Origin: an uncultured Clostridia bacterium
GTDB lineage: Bacteria; Bacillota; Clostridia; Oscillospirales; Ruminococcaceae
Length of the DNA stretch: 64,000 bases
NCBI GenBank assembly: GCA_945829235.1
Contig: CALZUA010000004.1
Coordinates: forward strand, 124,001-188,000
Direction: 5' to 3'
The notes beneath the pieces are model-generated. The model was not told where the DNA came from. It made no database searches and saw only the letters and a program-made list of their open reading frames with translations. The translations under genes were made by a program, and so were the position numbers. Numbering within the stretch: the stretch's first letter is position 1; each line of letters starts with the position of its first letter. This document shows, one piece after another, positions 7,988-16,237 of this stretch.

Positions 7988-8665
7988 ATGAGTACATTAA
8001 GCATTTTTGTTGATGAATCAGGTGACTTTGGAAAGACGGAAAACAATTCTCCCTACTATCTGGTATCGCTCATTTTTCACAATCAATCGGACGATATTTA
8101 CGGGGCGATTTCAGCTCTTGAAAACTCGCTTTCTTATTGTGAATTTGAGCAGAACTACATTCATACCGGACCGCTAATCCGCAGAGAACCGCCGTATCAC
8201 AATATGACGATTGACGAACGGCGACAGTTAATCTACAAGATGCGCACATTCTTTCTTCACGCTCCCATTCTACATACAACCATAAAAATCAACCGCAGAG
8301 AAGCGGGAGACAAATTTGCGCTCACCTCTCAACTTTCAAAATCACTCAAAGCGTATATCAGCAATCATTTTGAGTACTTTTCATCATTTGACAAAATCAT
8401 AGTTTACTACGATAATGGTCAGCAGGAATTGAACCTTGTGCTAAACACAATTTTCAGCTTGCTTTTATCGAATGTTGAGTTCAGAAAGGCTTCCCCGCTG
8501 CAATATCGTTTACTTCAACTTGCTGATTTTGTCTGCAGCGTCGAGCTGTTGGCAATAAAACTATCCGAAAAGCGATTGAGCAAATCAGAAACAGGCTTTT
8601 TCTACAAGCCTCAAGAACTGAAAAAATCTTTTGTTCGAGCAATCAGAACCAAAGAATTGCTGTAA
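7988..8665 (+). CDS. DUF3800 domain protein
   Basis: The 225-aa product starts at ATG 7988 after GGAG; earlier in-frame codons lie inside the leader RNA. It opens with STLSIFVDESGDFGK, the acidic DExG signature of DUF3800, a family with RNase H-like features common on mobile elements. The C-terminal part includes YYDNGQQELNLVL and a second conserved acidic region LLQLADFVCSVELLAIKL. It is the only plus-strand gene in this part of the element and has its own promoter, so it is probably a separately regulated passenger. Its biochemical function is not established. Confidence 0.85.
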   Translation: MSTLSIFVDESGDFGKTENNSPYYLVSLIFHNQSDDIYGAISALENSLSYCEFEQNYIHTGPLIRREPPYHNMTIDERRQLIYKMRTFFLHAPILHTTIKINRREAGDKFALTSQLSKSLKAYISNHFEYFSSFDKIIVYYDNGQQELNLVLNTIFSLLLSNVEFRKASPLQYRLLQLADFVCSVELLAIKLSEKRLSKSETGFFYKPQELKKSFVRAIRTKELL

Positions 8666-8671
8666 AAAATT

Positions 8672-10060
8672 TCAAATCAATACTTGAAACGGCTCGTCCG
8701 AGGGTACTTCCTCGGGCGATTCTTTTTGCTCTGCACGTTGAACGAGCGTTTCTTCGGTTGTCAACCTCAACGCGCAGTCCGCGATATCGAACAATTTCCG
8801 CGCTGTTATTTTCAATTCATCGGCTGTCTGTGAGAAACTGTGAAGTCGCTCTGCGACTACGTTTACGGCACTTCTCAACTTGTCGGATTTTACGGAAATT
8901 CCGCCCTTGTCAAGGTAGCATTTATACTCGTTTGCAAGCCTGTTTTTCATCATTTCGAGCGTGAAATTCTCGCCGGAAATCTTCAGAAAATGAACGCTTG
9001 CGGCAACAGAAAACTCCGCCAATCGAAGGTAATCGGCGGAGTTGTAAATCGAAATCAAGTCGGCTGAAATTCGGTTTGGATTGATTCTTGTTTCACGCAA
9101 ATTTGCGGCTAAATCCAAATATTTTTCCTTGCGTTCGTGCGGAACAGAGGGCAGAAATTCCGCACCGTTATGCGCTTTCAAGTCCTCGTTCCAGTCTTTG
9201 TATTGCGGTAAAATTCTGAAAGCATTCTCGTAATTTTTCGCGCGAAGAATGTCCCTCAAACGCTCAGCGGCTTCAATTCCACCCTCGTCATTGTCGGTGC
9301 AAAGATAGATATTTTTCAAGCCCGAGTGGCTCTCCAAAGCCTTTAGCAGCGCGCTTTCGTACACTCCGTTCATCGCGATGTAGCTGTGATTTTTCCAATC
9401 TTTTGGGTTCAGCGTGATGAACGACAGCATATCAATCGGCGCCTCAAACACGAACAGCTTCCCGTCATTTCCGAAATGCGAGAAGCCGTAATTTGTATCC
9501 GAGCCCGCAACGGTTATACGAAACGGCTTTCCGAAGCTGATTGTAGAGCGCACCGAGGCTTGTTTCGGGACGCCGTTTTCGTCCGTGCCAACGAACACGA
9601 CATTGTGGAATTTCTTGTCCTCGTAGATTTGGTGCTCGTGCGCGAAGTGCGAAATTATCTGCGGATTGATAAACCTTTGTTTGGTCAAATACGCGAAAAC
9701 TCTGCGCATATCCGAGTTCGCTTCGGGTAGCTCAAACGGCTTTACAACAAGCTTTGTTGGCTCTTTCGCAATTTGTGAACTGCAATTCCCGCCGAGCAAT
9801 TCAAGCACGGAATCTTGAAAAGAAAAACCGAGAAATTCCTGCAAAAACTTGACCGCATAACCGCCGCGCTGATTTTTGTGGTCGTACCACTTGCCGCCGG
9901 AAATTGTCACGCTGTCGTGGGTGCCGGCGGCGTCCGTGTAGATGTACTGAAACGTTGCCCCGACACGCTTTACGCGCTCGCCGCGGCTCTCCAAAAACGT
10001 CACCAAATCTGAGTTATTCGCACGATACAAGTCCTCATCTGAAAAATTGAAGTAAGGCAT
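8672..10060 (-). CDS. DUF3991/Toprim domain protein (mobile-element primase-like)
   Basis: The 462-aa product starts at ATG 10060 after GGAGGAAAAAAT. The N-terminal third has VKRVGATFQYIYTD and a GGKWYDHKNQRGGYAVKF zinc-finger-like/DUF3991 region. The middle carries a Toprim fold: FEAPIDMLSFITLN (catalytic Glu) and IYLCTDNDEGGIEAAERL (DxD). Proteins of this type sit beside relaxases in Clostridia conjugative elements and probably help strand synthesis after transfer. The C-terminal 150 residues are helical and uncharacterised. Its stop is 6 bp from the convergent DUF3800 stop. Confidence 0.85.
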   Translation of the reverse strand: MPYFNFSDEDLYRANNSDLVTFLESRGERVKRVGATFQYIYTDAAGTHDSVTISGGKWYDHKNQRGGYAVKFLQEFLGFSFQDSVLELLGGNCSSQIAKEPTKLVVKPFELPEANSDMRRVFAYLTKQRFINPQIISHFAHEHQIYEDKKFHNVVFVGTDENGVPKQASVRSTISFGKPFRITVAGSDTNYGFSHFGNDGKLFVFEAPIDMLSFITLNPKDWKNHSYIAMNGVYESALLKALESHSGLKNIYLCTDNDEGGIEAAERLRDILRAKNYENAFRILPQYKDWNEDLKAHNGAEFLPSVPHERKEKYLDLAANLRETRINPNRISADLISIYNSADYLRLAEFSVAASVHFLKISGENFTLEMMKNRLANEYKCYLDKGGISVKSDKLRSAVNVVAERLHSFSQTADELKITARKLFDIADCALRLTTEETLVQRAEQKESPEEVPSDEPFQVLI

Positions 10061-10090
10061 ATTTTTTCCTCCGGAATAAATTTTTATATT

Positions 10091-10122
10091 GGTTACTTAA
10101 CCTTGTGGGTTCACGGTGAACC
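10091..10122. promoter_or_regulatory. Paired palindromes upstream of the Toprim gene
   Basis: GGTTACTTAACC (10091-10102, arms GGTTA/TAACC) and GGTTCACGGTGAACC (10108-10122, 7-bp perfect arms) lie between the HTH gene and the Toprim gene. A further GTTCAC half-copy follows at about 10131. This could be an operator of the adjacent HTH protein or part of an element replication origin. Confidence 0.4.
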
Positions 10123-10175
10123 TATCCCGAGTTCACTTTTCGGACAAAATTTTCCCTTGTAAGTGAGCAAAAAAA

Positions 10176-10439
10176 TCAAGGCGGCCGCTCCACAAAATAG
10201 AGATTTGTGGAGTTGCCGCCCGATTGTCTGTAACGCCTTTCGTGCCGAATGTAATGCGCTTTTTCGAGGTCGGAGAGCGCGCGTTTCACGGTGCTTTTGG
10301 ACATTTTCAAGTCACTCGCAATCGTGGAAATTGCCGGGAAACACGAGCCGTTTTTATCGGCACGGTCGCGCAGATACATGTACACCGCAATCGCGCGATG
10401 CGGGAGATTTGTCGAGTAAATTTCGCGGTTGTTAAGCAA
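10176..10439 (-). CDS. Helix-turn-helix protein (element replication/regulation)
   Basis: The 87-aa product is best started at TTG 10439, 7 nt after an AAGGAG site that overlaps the relaxase stop. It contains a winged-helix type DNA-binding domain: FPAISTIASDLKMSKSTVKR ALSDLEKAHYI is the helix-turn-helix with wing, preceded by YSTNLPHRAIAVYMYLRD. It resembles the N-terminal domain of plasmid replication initiators and small HTH regulators next to relaxase genes. It is cotranscribed with the relaxase. The nearby palindromes at 10091-10122 are candidate binding sites. Confidence 0.75.
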   Translation of the reverse strand: MLNNREIYSTNLPHRAIAVYMYLRDRADKNGSCFPAISTIASDLKMSKSTVKRALSDLEKAHYIRHERRYRQSGGNSTNLYFVERPP

Positions 10440-10443
10440 AAAA

Positions 10444-11640
10444 TCACTCCTTAAATGCGGGATTTTCAAGCGGATTTTCTTTGAGTCCGAGAGCCGCTTT
10501 TTTGCGCCGAATTGCGGCTTTCAGCTTGTGTTCCGTACGCAATTTTTGTCCTCGAAATTCGCGGTTATAATCATCGGAAATAAGTCTGCCAAAGGCTCCG
10601 AGCATATTGAAAATTGCGTTTTGAGCAAATGACTGCGTGTTATTCTGCGGCGGTGTAATGTCAGTTTCAGACAATTTATCACTGTCAAAATTCGGCTCAC
10701 TCACAGGATACTGCATATCCAAAACTGCATGAATAACCGCGTTCATGATTGGCTTGAACGCCTTGTTTTCCTCCAACGGCGGGAACTTCTGCAACGCGCT
10801 TGTGAAGGTTTCGTACTTTCGCTGTTCAAGTTCGCACCACTCATCGTACATCTTTTTGAGAACAGGATTTTTTGCGAGTTCCGCAATGATTTCGTCAACG
10901 GTTTTCTTGACATTCAGCTGCAAGTACCCGTAGATTTTCTTGCCTTTTGAATCGCGAAGTTGGGAGTGTAATTTCAGGACAAGCGCTTCGAGATGTTGGT
11001 TTTCAAAGTTGCTATTTTGCAGCTCCAACAGTAAATTTTTCATCACATTTTTCGCTTCGGAGCGCAGTTTGTCGCGCACGGCAGTCTGCTGTTGATACAG
11101 ATTTTGCAGCTCGTCTTTGTAGATATCATTGGAGAACACGCTTCGAATTTTCTCAATTCCAGCGTTTGTCAGATACCCCTCTTTCGGATTTTGCGAATAC
11201 ACCACGATGTGGACGTGAGGATTGGTTTCCTTGTCGTGGAAAGCGGCGTACCAGCGAATATTTTGGGGCGAGATTTTCTGCGCTTCGGCGATATCCTTGA
11301 TGTGACGCCGAACTAAATCCCGCCATGCATTTAGCGTGTTGAAACCCATTCTTTCAGCGTCCTCGCGCCGCAGAGAAACGATGTACGTCCACACAGTTCC
11401 GGCATGATTTGCGACCTCTTTTGCCGCCTTATCAAGCACGATTTTCTCGTTCGTTCCAGTGAATAAGCCGTGAGATTGCGGGCGGGAATCGAGATAATTT
11501 ATAAAAATTTCGCGGTCGATTTCACGCTTGTTTTCCGGAATTGCAACACCTTCGCGGGTAGCAATGTACTTGATGTAATTGCCGAACTTTTTATGCGTGT
11601 TTGGCTTGATGTAGCGGCTGGTGACTATTATTTTTGGCAT
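10444..11640 (-). CDS. MobP-type (MobP3-like) relaxase
   Basis: The 398-aa product starts at ATG 11640 (MPKIIVTSRYIK) after AAGGAGGTTATCA. The N-terminal half is the relaxase domain, with the catalytic-tyrosine region near SRYIKPNTHKKFGNYIKYIA and the metal-binding motif WYAAFHDKETNPHVHIVVYS (three histidines). The C-terminal half is helical. It nicks the element at its origin of transfer and is carried into the recipient covalently bound to DNA. A 24-codon upstream extension exists but lacks a ribosome site. A palindromic site and a terminator lie upstream. Confidence 0.9.
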   Translation of the reverse strand: MPKIIVTSRYIKPNTHKKFGNYIKYIATREGVAIPENKREIDREIFINYLDSRPQSHGLFTGTNEKIVLDKAAKEVANHAGTVWTYIVSLRREDAERMGFNTLNAWRDLVRRHIKDIAEAQKISPQNIRWYAAFHDKETNPHVHIVVYSQNPKEGYLTNAGIEKIRSVFSNDIYKDELQNLYQQQTAVRDKLRSEAKNVMKNLLLELQNSNFENQHLEALVLKLHSQLRDSKGKKIYGYLQLNVKKTVDEIIAELAKNPVLKKMYDEWCELEQRKYETFTSALQKFPPLEENKAFKPIMNAVIHAVLDMQYPVSEPNFDSDKLSETDITPPQNNTQSFAQNAIFNMLGAFGRLISDDYNREFRGQKLRTEHKLKAAIRRKKAALGLKENPLENPAFKE

Positions 11641-11660
11641 TGATAACCTCCTTGCTATGA

Positions 11661-11690
11661 AAAAAATCTCCTCTACATGAATAGAGGAGA
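11661..11690 (-). terminator. Intrinsic terminator of the HAD gene
   Basis: On the minus strand TCTCCTCTA, loop TTCATG, TAGAGGAGA, then TTTTTT. It would stop transcripts from the HAD gene before the relaxase gene, isolating the cargo from the transfer operon. Confidence 0.75.
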
Positions 11691-11716
11691 AATGGATATA
11701 TGTAATGGTCAACGTA

Positions 11717-11734
11717 GGATAATATCAAATTATC
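11717..11734. repeat. Palindromic 18-bp repeat, left copy
   Basis: GGATAATATCAAATTATC is identical, in inverted orientation, to 16062-16079. The sequence is itself a dyad (GGATAAT, 5 bp, ATTATC[C/T]). The two copies bracket the three-gene cargo. This copy lies between the HAD stop and the relaxase start. Confidence 0.75.
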
Positions 11735-11742
11735 TGTTTTTA

Positions 11743-12534
11743 CTAACAATATCCCCAGAATTTTAATCCATCAAGAATACCGTCTCCAACTCTTTGGGAA
11801 CTAACATAAGAAGCATTTTCTTTCAGAAGAGGTATAGCATTTGCCACTGCACATGTGTTGGGAACGAGTTTAAACACATCAAGATCGTTCATACTATCGC
11901 CAAAGGCAAAAGAATCAGCTATATCAATGCCATAGTATTCAAGAACGCGGGGGATTGCTAGTGATTTATTCTTCCCAACAAAAGATATATCAGCAGTATA
12001 ATCTCCTTGAAAATGATTGATTGTAATTCTTTTATCAGATCGTAAATATGAATAAACTCGGTTATACTCGAAATTATTTTCAAAAAACAGATCAATGGCA
12101 TAGAACTTGTTATCGTTAGCTTTGGAAAACTGCGTATATGTTTCCCCAGCCATATAGATCCGGTTTAAAATATCTTTGTATTTGGATGAGATGTTATATG
12201 TCTGGCAGGAATAATTTCCAATAAAAATATAGCTGATATTCAACGAGTTGAAGTGATGTTTAATTTTATTAATACTTCCTGAAGAAAAAGGCTCATCAAT
12301 TAAAATAGTATTATCTACTTCTACATACGACCCATTAAGGAGGATATAGCAATTAAAAATGTCTGGCAAATTAAGATTTACAAATTGCTTGGGGCGCGCA
12401 GTACAAACTGCAGTTATATTACCTGTGTTCCGAAGTGTTTTTATACTATTGATCAGCTTGGGGGAAAGAGTAAAATCCCCGTTGGCAGTATCAAGAATAG
12501 AGCCATCTATATCAAATAGAAATATTTTTCTCAT
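11743..12534 (-). CDS. HAD-superfamily phosphatase (Cof-type)
   Basis: The 263-aa product starts at ATG 12534 after GAGGTAATAAAA. Motif I is FLFDIDGSIL (D8 nucleophile, D10), motif II is CTAR in ITAVCTARPKQF, and motif IV is SFAFGDSMNDLDVFKL, which together define a Cof-like type IIB HAD hydrolase with a cap domain between. Likely substrates are small phosphorylated metabolites such as sugar phosphates; the sequence does not say which. It is divergent from the P-loop/TPR gene, with only 30 bp between starts. The gene is visibly more AT-rich than the surrounding transfer genes. Confidence 0.85.
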   Translation of the reverse strand: MRKIFLFDIDGSILDTANGDFTLSPKLINSIKTLRNTGNITAVCTARPKQFVNLNLPDIFNCYILLNGSYVEVDNTILIDEPFSSGSINKIKHHFNSLNISYIFIGNYSCQTYNISSKYKDILNRIYMAGETYTQFSKANDNKFYAIDLFFENNFEYNRVYSYLRSDKRITINHFQGDYTADISFVGKNKSLAIPRVLEYYGIDIADSFAFGDSMNDLDVFKLVPNTCAVANAIPLLKENASYVSSQRVGDGILDGLKFWGYC

Positions 12535-12564
12535 TTTTATTACCTCACAGAAAGGACATGTTAT

Positions 12565-15045
12565 ATGGACAACCGCGAATTATTAAATTTTCGATTCGTT
12601 GATAGAATCGAAGCTCAGAAAACTATGAGAGATTATTTACACAGCGGTACTAATAATCCTCCTCTATGGATATTAGGGGATAAAGGAGTAGGAATAACAC
12701 GTTTGATAAATGAAGTCATTTCAAAAGATGACACTAACGAAGTAGTACATGTCTTCTGCTCATTCGACGATGACAAGGACTCTTATCAATTATCAGAACT
12801 AATTGCTGCTCTTCAAGAAAAAGCCAAACTGAAAATTTCCGATTTTATAAAGGCAAACTATACACAGATTTTGGATATTTCCAAAAAAGTATCTTCCCAA
12901 ATACTGAAACTGGCAGGAATAGATGTGTCAGATTTTGTTGCTTCGTTTTATGACAGTTCAAAGCTTTTTGTAAACCAAAAGCAACAGCAGCATTCATCGC
13001 TAAAGGTTCTTAATTCATATATTTCCCATATTATTAAGCGTAATACTTTGGTTGTTATTTTGGAACATTTTCCTTGCTGCAATAAGAATTCTGCCGACTT
13101 TTTCATGCAGGTCATTATGAATTTCATAGATACCTCCAATATATTTTTTATTATTACTTCCACCAAAGATGAATTTGAATCAAACCAGAGTTTTGTTGGA
13201 GAACTATTATCTAAAATACCAATCAATAGGCTGGAAATAAAACCATTGGATGACATATATTTCTATGAAATATTACAGGACAAATTTTTTATTCCAAATG
13301 AAGCCAGAAATATAGTTTCTCAATTTTCTGAATTATGCGAAGGTTCACCGATGCGATTACATGCCGCATTGACTAAGATGTTTATGAATGGAACCATTAA
13401 ACTCAACAGTAATACCAATACCGCTGAAATAGACTTGGATGAATTGAAAAAAACAATTAAGTTCAAGGACTTGAGTTTTGACTATACTAAACTTGACTTT
13501 TGCCAAAAAAGTATTCTTCGCTTAATAATAGCTTTTAAAGAACACGCATCGTTGGAATTGTTAATCAAATCATCATCTCAAATCATAAGAAAGATTGCAA
13601 AAATTCCGATGACAGAAGAAAAGATTTCCGACGCTGCCTTTATCCTGTTATCCAATGAAGTTATTTGCATTAATTCAGAAAACAATGTGAAGATAGCCAA
13701 TTCACTGATTCGTGATGCTATTGAGGAAGCGATTAGTCAAGAACCAATACATAGGTTGTTTAGTAACTATATTCTAGAGTACATTCTTGAAAACAAAGAA
13801 CAAATTGTTGCTTCTGGCATCTCCAAAGAATTGTTGGAGTATCTTATTGTTCTTCATTCTATAATTGGAGTTTCTCAGGACTGGATTGAACAAGCCGTAA
13901 ATTATGGATTATCTCTATATGACAAGAATCATATTGCTGTTGCTATTGAAATTTTTAATCATGTGAAAAAAGAGGTCAAATCTGTTGCCAGCGACAAGCT
14001 GACAATAATAGCGGATTGTTATTTTCAGGATGGTAATTATGAGACAGCAGAACAATTGCTGCAATTGGTTGCCGACAGAAACGATTACGAAACATGGCAA
14101 TTCTATTATTCGTTTTGTAAAGTAGAGAATTTGCTTCTAAAAAAAGACTTTGCGTTGGAACTCGCCCAAAATGCCGAAAATAAGTCCGCTAATATCGTGG
14201 AACAGATAAAGTCATTAAATATGCAACAGCAAATTCTTGTTGATATGTCAGACGGCAAAGAAGCTGCCGCGGAAATTTTTAATAGGCTAATAGAAATGGG
14301 TGAAAATTACGATGAACAGGTGGAGAAAGCAATTCTTCCTACGTTAAAATGTGCCATAGACTTTTACCACGGTCAAGATGCGTTTGTTTATTTGAACCAA
14401 GCTGAGGAAAAAGCCATTAAATTTAACTACCAATTTGAAGAGGCTCTTATTCTTACAAATAAAGGATTTGAATATTTTCGTCAAGGAAATCTGATAGATG
14501 CAAAGTCTTGCTTTGACAGATCGATAGAAATGCTGACTAATCTGCGTATTCACGAAATTTCTTATCCGCTTAATAATTTGGCAAATTACTATATGTCAAA
14601 AGATATGTTCCACAATGCTATTACAATTATTACTAAAGCAAATATGTGGAATACATCTACATACGTTTCAATTTCCTTGAAAACGTTGCTTATGGTGTGT
14701 TACGCTCACACTGCTGAACGTGAAAGGAGCTTAAAGATAGCATCCGAACTAATAGACTACATCAGATACTATAAAATCACAGATAATACTATGCTTAGAA
14801 AAATATATCTAAACATTGCCCTCGTATATAAGCATCTTAATGAACCAGAAAGTGCCATTAATGAGTATGCAGAAAAAGCATATAAATTGTCTGCTAATAC
14901 ATCATCATGGTATCGTGCATACGATGTTGCACGCAAAATTCTAACAACAAATGATGATCCATTGTCCCATTGTTTACCTGATGAGGAATGGTATTGGACT
15001 AATGGGAAATACGAACCATGGCTTGTAACTTTCAGTCACGATTAA
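12565..15045 (+). CDS. STAND-like P-loop protein with C-terminal TPR-like repeats; degenerate Walker motifs
   Basis: The 826-aa product starts at ATG 12565 after AGAAAGGACATGTTAT. Residues 10-300 look like an AAA/NTPase domain (RFVDRIEAQKTMRDYL, then PLWILGDKGVGITRLINEV). In the P-loop the lysine position is Ile44 (GDKGVGIT), and the Walker B-like strand LVVILEHF has no aspartate. ATP hydrolysis is therefore doubtful. Residues about 450-800 form helical pairs typical of tetratricopeptide repeats (for example ALILTNKGFEYFRQGNLIDA). The architecture recalls signalling ATPases of defence or regulatory systems. It overlaps the convergent ATP-grasp gene by 14 bp. Function is unknown. Confidence 0.75.
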   Translation: MDNRELLNFRFVDRIEAQKTMRDYLHSGTNNPPLWILGDKGVGITRLINEVISKDDTNEVVHVFCSFDDDKDSYQLSELIAALQEKAKLKISDFIKANYTQILDISKKVSSQILKLAGIDVSDFVASFYDSSKLFVNQKQQQHSSLKVLNSYISHIIKRNTLVVILEHFPCCNKNSADFFMQVIMNFIDTSNIFFIITSTKDEFESNQSFVGELLSKIPINRLEIKPLDDIYFYEILQDKFFIPNEARNIVSQFSELCEGSPMRLHAALTKMFMNGTIKLNSNTNTAEIDLDELKKTIKFKDLSFDYTKLDFCQKSILRLIIAFKEHASLELLIKSSSQIIRKIAKIPMTEEKISDAAFILLSNEVICINSENNVKIANSLIRDAIEEAISQEPIHRLFSNYILEYILENKEQIVASGISKELLEYLIVLHSIIGVSQDWIEQAVNYGLSLYDKNHIAVAIEIFNHVKKEVKSVASDKLTIIADCYFQDGNYETAEQLLQLVADRNDYETWQFYYSFCKVENLLLKKDFALELAQNAENKSANIVEQIKSLNMQQQILVDMSDGKEAAAEIFNRLIEMGENYDEQVEKAILPTLKCAIDFYHGQDAFVYLNQAEEKAIKFNYQFEEALILTNKGFEYFRQGNLIDAKSCFDRSIEMLTNLRIHEISYPLNNLANYYMSKDMFHNAITIITKANMWNTSTYVSISLKTLLMVCYAHTAERERSLKIASELIDYIRYYKITDNTMLRKIYLNIALVYKHLNEPESAINEYAEKAYKLSANTSSWYRAYDVARKILTTNDDPLSHCLPDEEWYWTNGKYEPWLVTFSHD

Positions 15046-16039
15046 TACGGGCGATAATACTTTCAATGTATTGAGCCAATATATCTGAGTAATTCCATTT
15101 GTAATAGTTGCATATGAACCCTAATTCTGATGTATCGCTAACCCGCGGCACTGTATTAGCTTCCAAAAAGAAGATGCGATCATCTTTGGTGATACGATAA
15201 TCAAAACGAACAATATCGCGAACATGTAGCGCCCTTGCGGAATCTATTGATATTTTTTTAATTTTCTCAATTACTGATTCTGAAAGGACGTCATTTGCCA
15301 TGATGTACTCCGTCCGTTTTTTAGCATGGTCAGACATTTCTATAACCTCTTTATCAAAAAAGAGCTTTTCATGATGTTTGACCAGTAAAACTTCATTTAC
15401 AACGTAATTATCTTCGTTCCCCAATAAAAAACATGTGGCATCTGCACCGGGTATGTATTCTTCAACAACTACTTCTGAAAATTCCTTGAGCAAGATATCC
15501 AAACATTTAATAATCTCCTCAATAGAGAAGCAAACATTTTGTTGCGATATACCAACAGAGGAACCTTCTGTATTAGGTTTAATCATCGCGGGTAATTTAA
15601 TATCTTTTATTACTTCACGATTATATTTTTTGCTTGTAAACAACATTCCTTGTGGACATACAATTCCTTTTTCTTGAACTGCAAGCTTTGTAAAATGCTT
15701 ATTAGTCATTAACGCGACTTCAAAGGGACCTGAGCCGCTGTATTTTATTCCAAGCATATCGCAAAGAACAGGTATCTGAACTCTACTGTACGGTTGTGTC
15801 AATCCATCAGACATATTAATATATATCGTGTTCTTATCTAATTGTTCTTTGTTTGCGAAAGCATAAGTAAGTTCAGGAACTCCACCAAAAATACTGCAAT
15901 CATATCCTTTTTTCTTTAGTGAATCGCAAACAGCTTCTATGCTCTGTTTCTTCGGATGATCATTAAAAATTGTCGTTTCATTTGTATCTTTTGTTGGGAA
16001 GGATTCTCTGAAATCGGATATAATAGATATTTTAGACAT
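15032..16039 (-). CDS. D-Ala-D-Ala-ligase-like ATP-grasp enzyme
   Basis: The 335-aa product starts at ATG 16039 (MSKISIISDF), 7 nt after AAAGGAG; an ATG six bases earlier is too close to that site. The fold order matches D-alanine-D-alanine ligase: an N-terminal Rossmann part, KYSGSGPFEVALMTNKHFTK, an ATP-grasp region with PAMIKPNTEGSSVGISQ and EVVVEEYIPGADATCFLL, and the metal-binding end FRYD-like DIVRFDYRI and FFLEANTVPRVS. It should join a carboxylate to an amino group using ATP. Being in a cargo module and not beside cell-wall genes, it may act on a peptide or modified amino acid instead of peptidoglycan. Confidence 0.8.
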   Translation of the reverse strand: MSKISIISDFRESFPTKDTNETTIFNDHPKKQSIEAVCDSLKKKGYDCSIFGGVPELTYAFANKEQLDKNTIYINMSDGLTQPYSRVQIPVLCDMLGIKYSGSGPFEVALMTNKHFTKLAVQEKGIVCPQGMLFTSKKYNREVIKDIKLPAMIKPNTEGSSVGISQQNVCFSIEEIIKCLDILLKEFSEVVVEEYIPGADATCFLLGNEDNYVVNEVLLVKHHEKLFFDKEVIEMSDHAKKRTEYIMANDVLSESVIEKIKKISIDSARALHVRDIVRFDYRITKDDRIFFLEANTVPRVSDTSELGFICNYYKWNYSDILAQYIESIIARINRD

Positions 16040-16061
16040 ATTCATTCTCCTTTGCACATAG

Positions 16062-16079
16062 GATAATTTGATATTATCC
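16062..16079. repeat. Palindromic 18-bp repeat, right copy
   Basis: GATAATTTGATATTATCC is the exact inverted copy of 11717-11734. With its flanking bases it is a full dyad GGATAAT-N5-ATTATCC. It lies between a TATAAT-like -10 (about 16097-16102 on the minus strand) and the ATP-grasp start, the place expected for a repressor operator. Confidence 0.75.
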
Positions 16080-16179
16080 ACAGTTACCTATTTCATTATA
16101 CCACACTCCCGCGAAATTTCCACAATTTTCCCGAAATTTCATCATTATGCACAAACATTCGCGCCACGGGTTGTACAAT

Positions 16180-16208
16180 TTGAAAAGCGGCGCAAATAGT
16201 TATATAAT
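16180..16208 (+). promoter_or_regulatory. Integrase promoter
   Basis: TTGAAA (16180-16185), 17 bp, TATAAT (16203-16208), 29 bp before the integrase start. Confidence 0.7.
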
Positions 16209-16237
16209 ATAAGTATTCTAGAAAAGGAGAAACCGAT

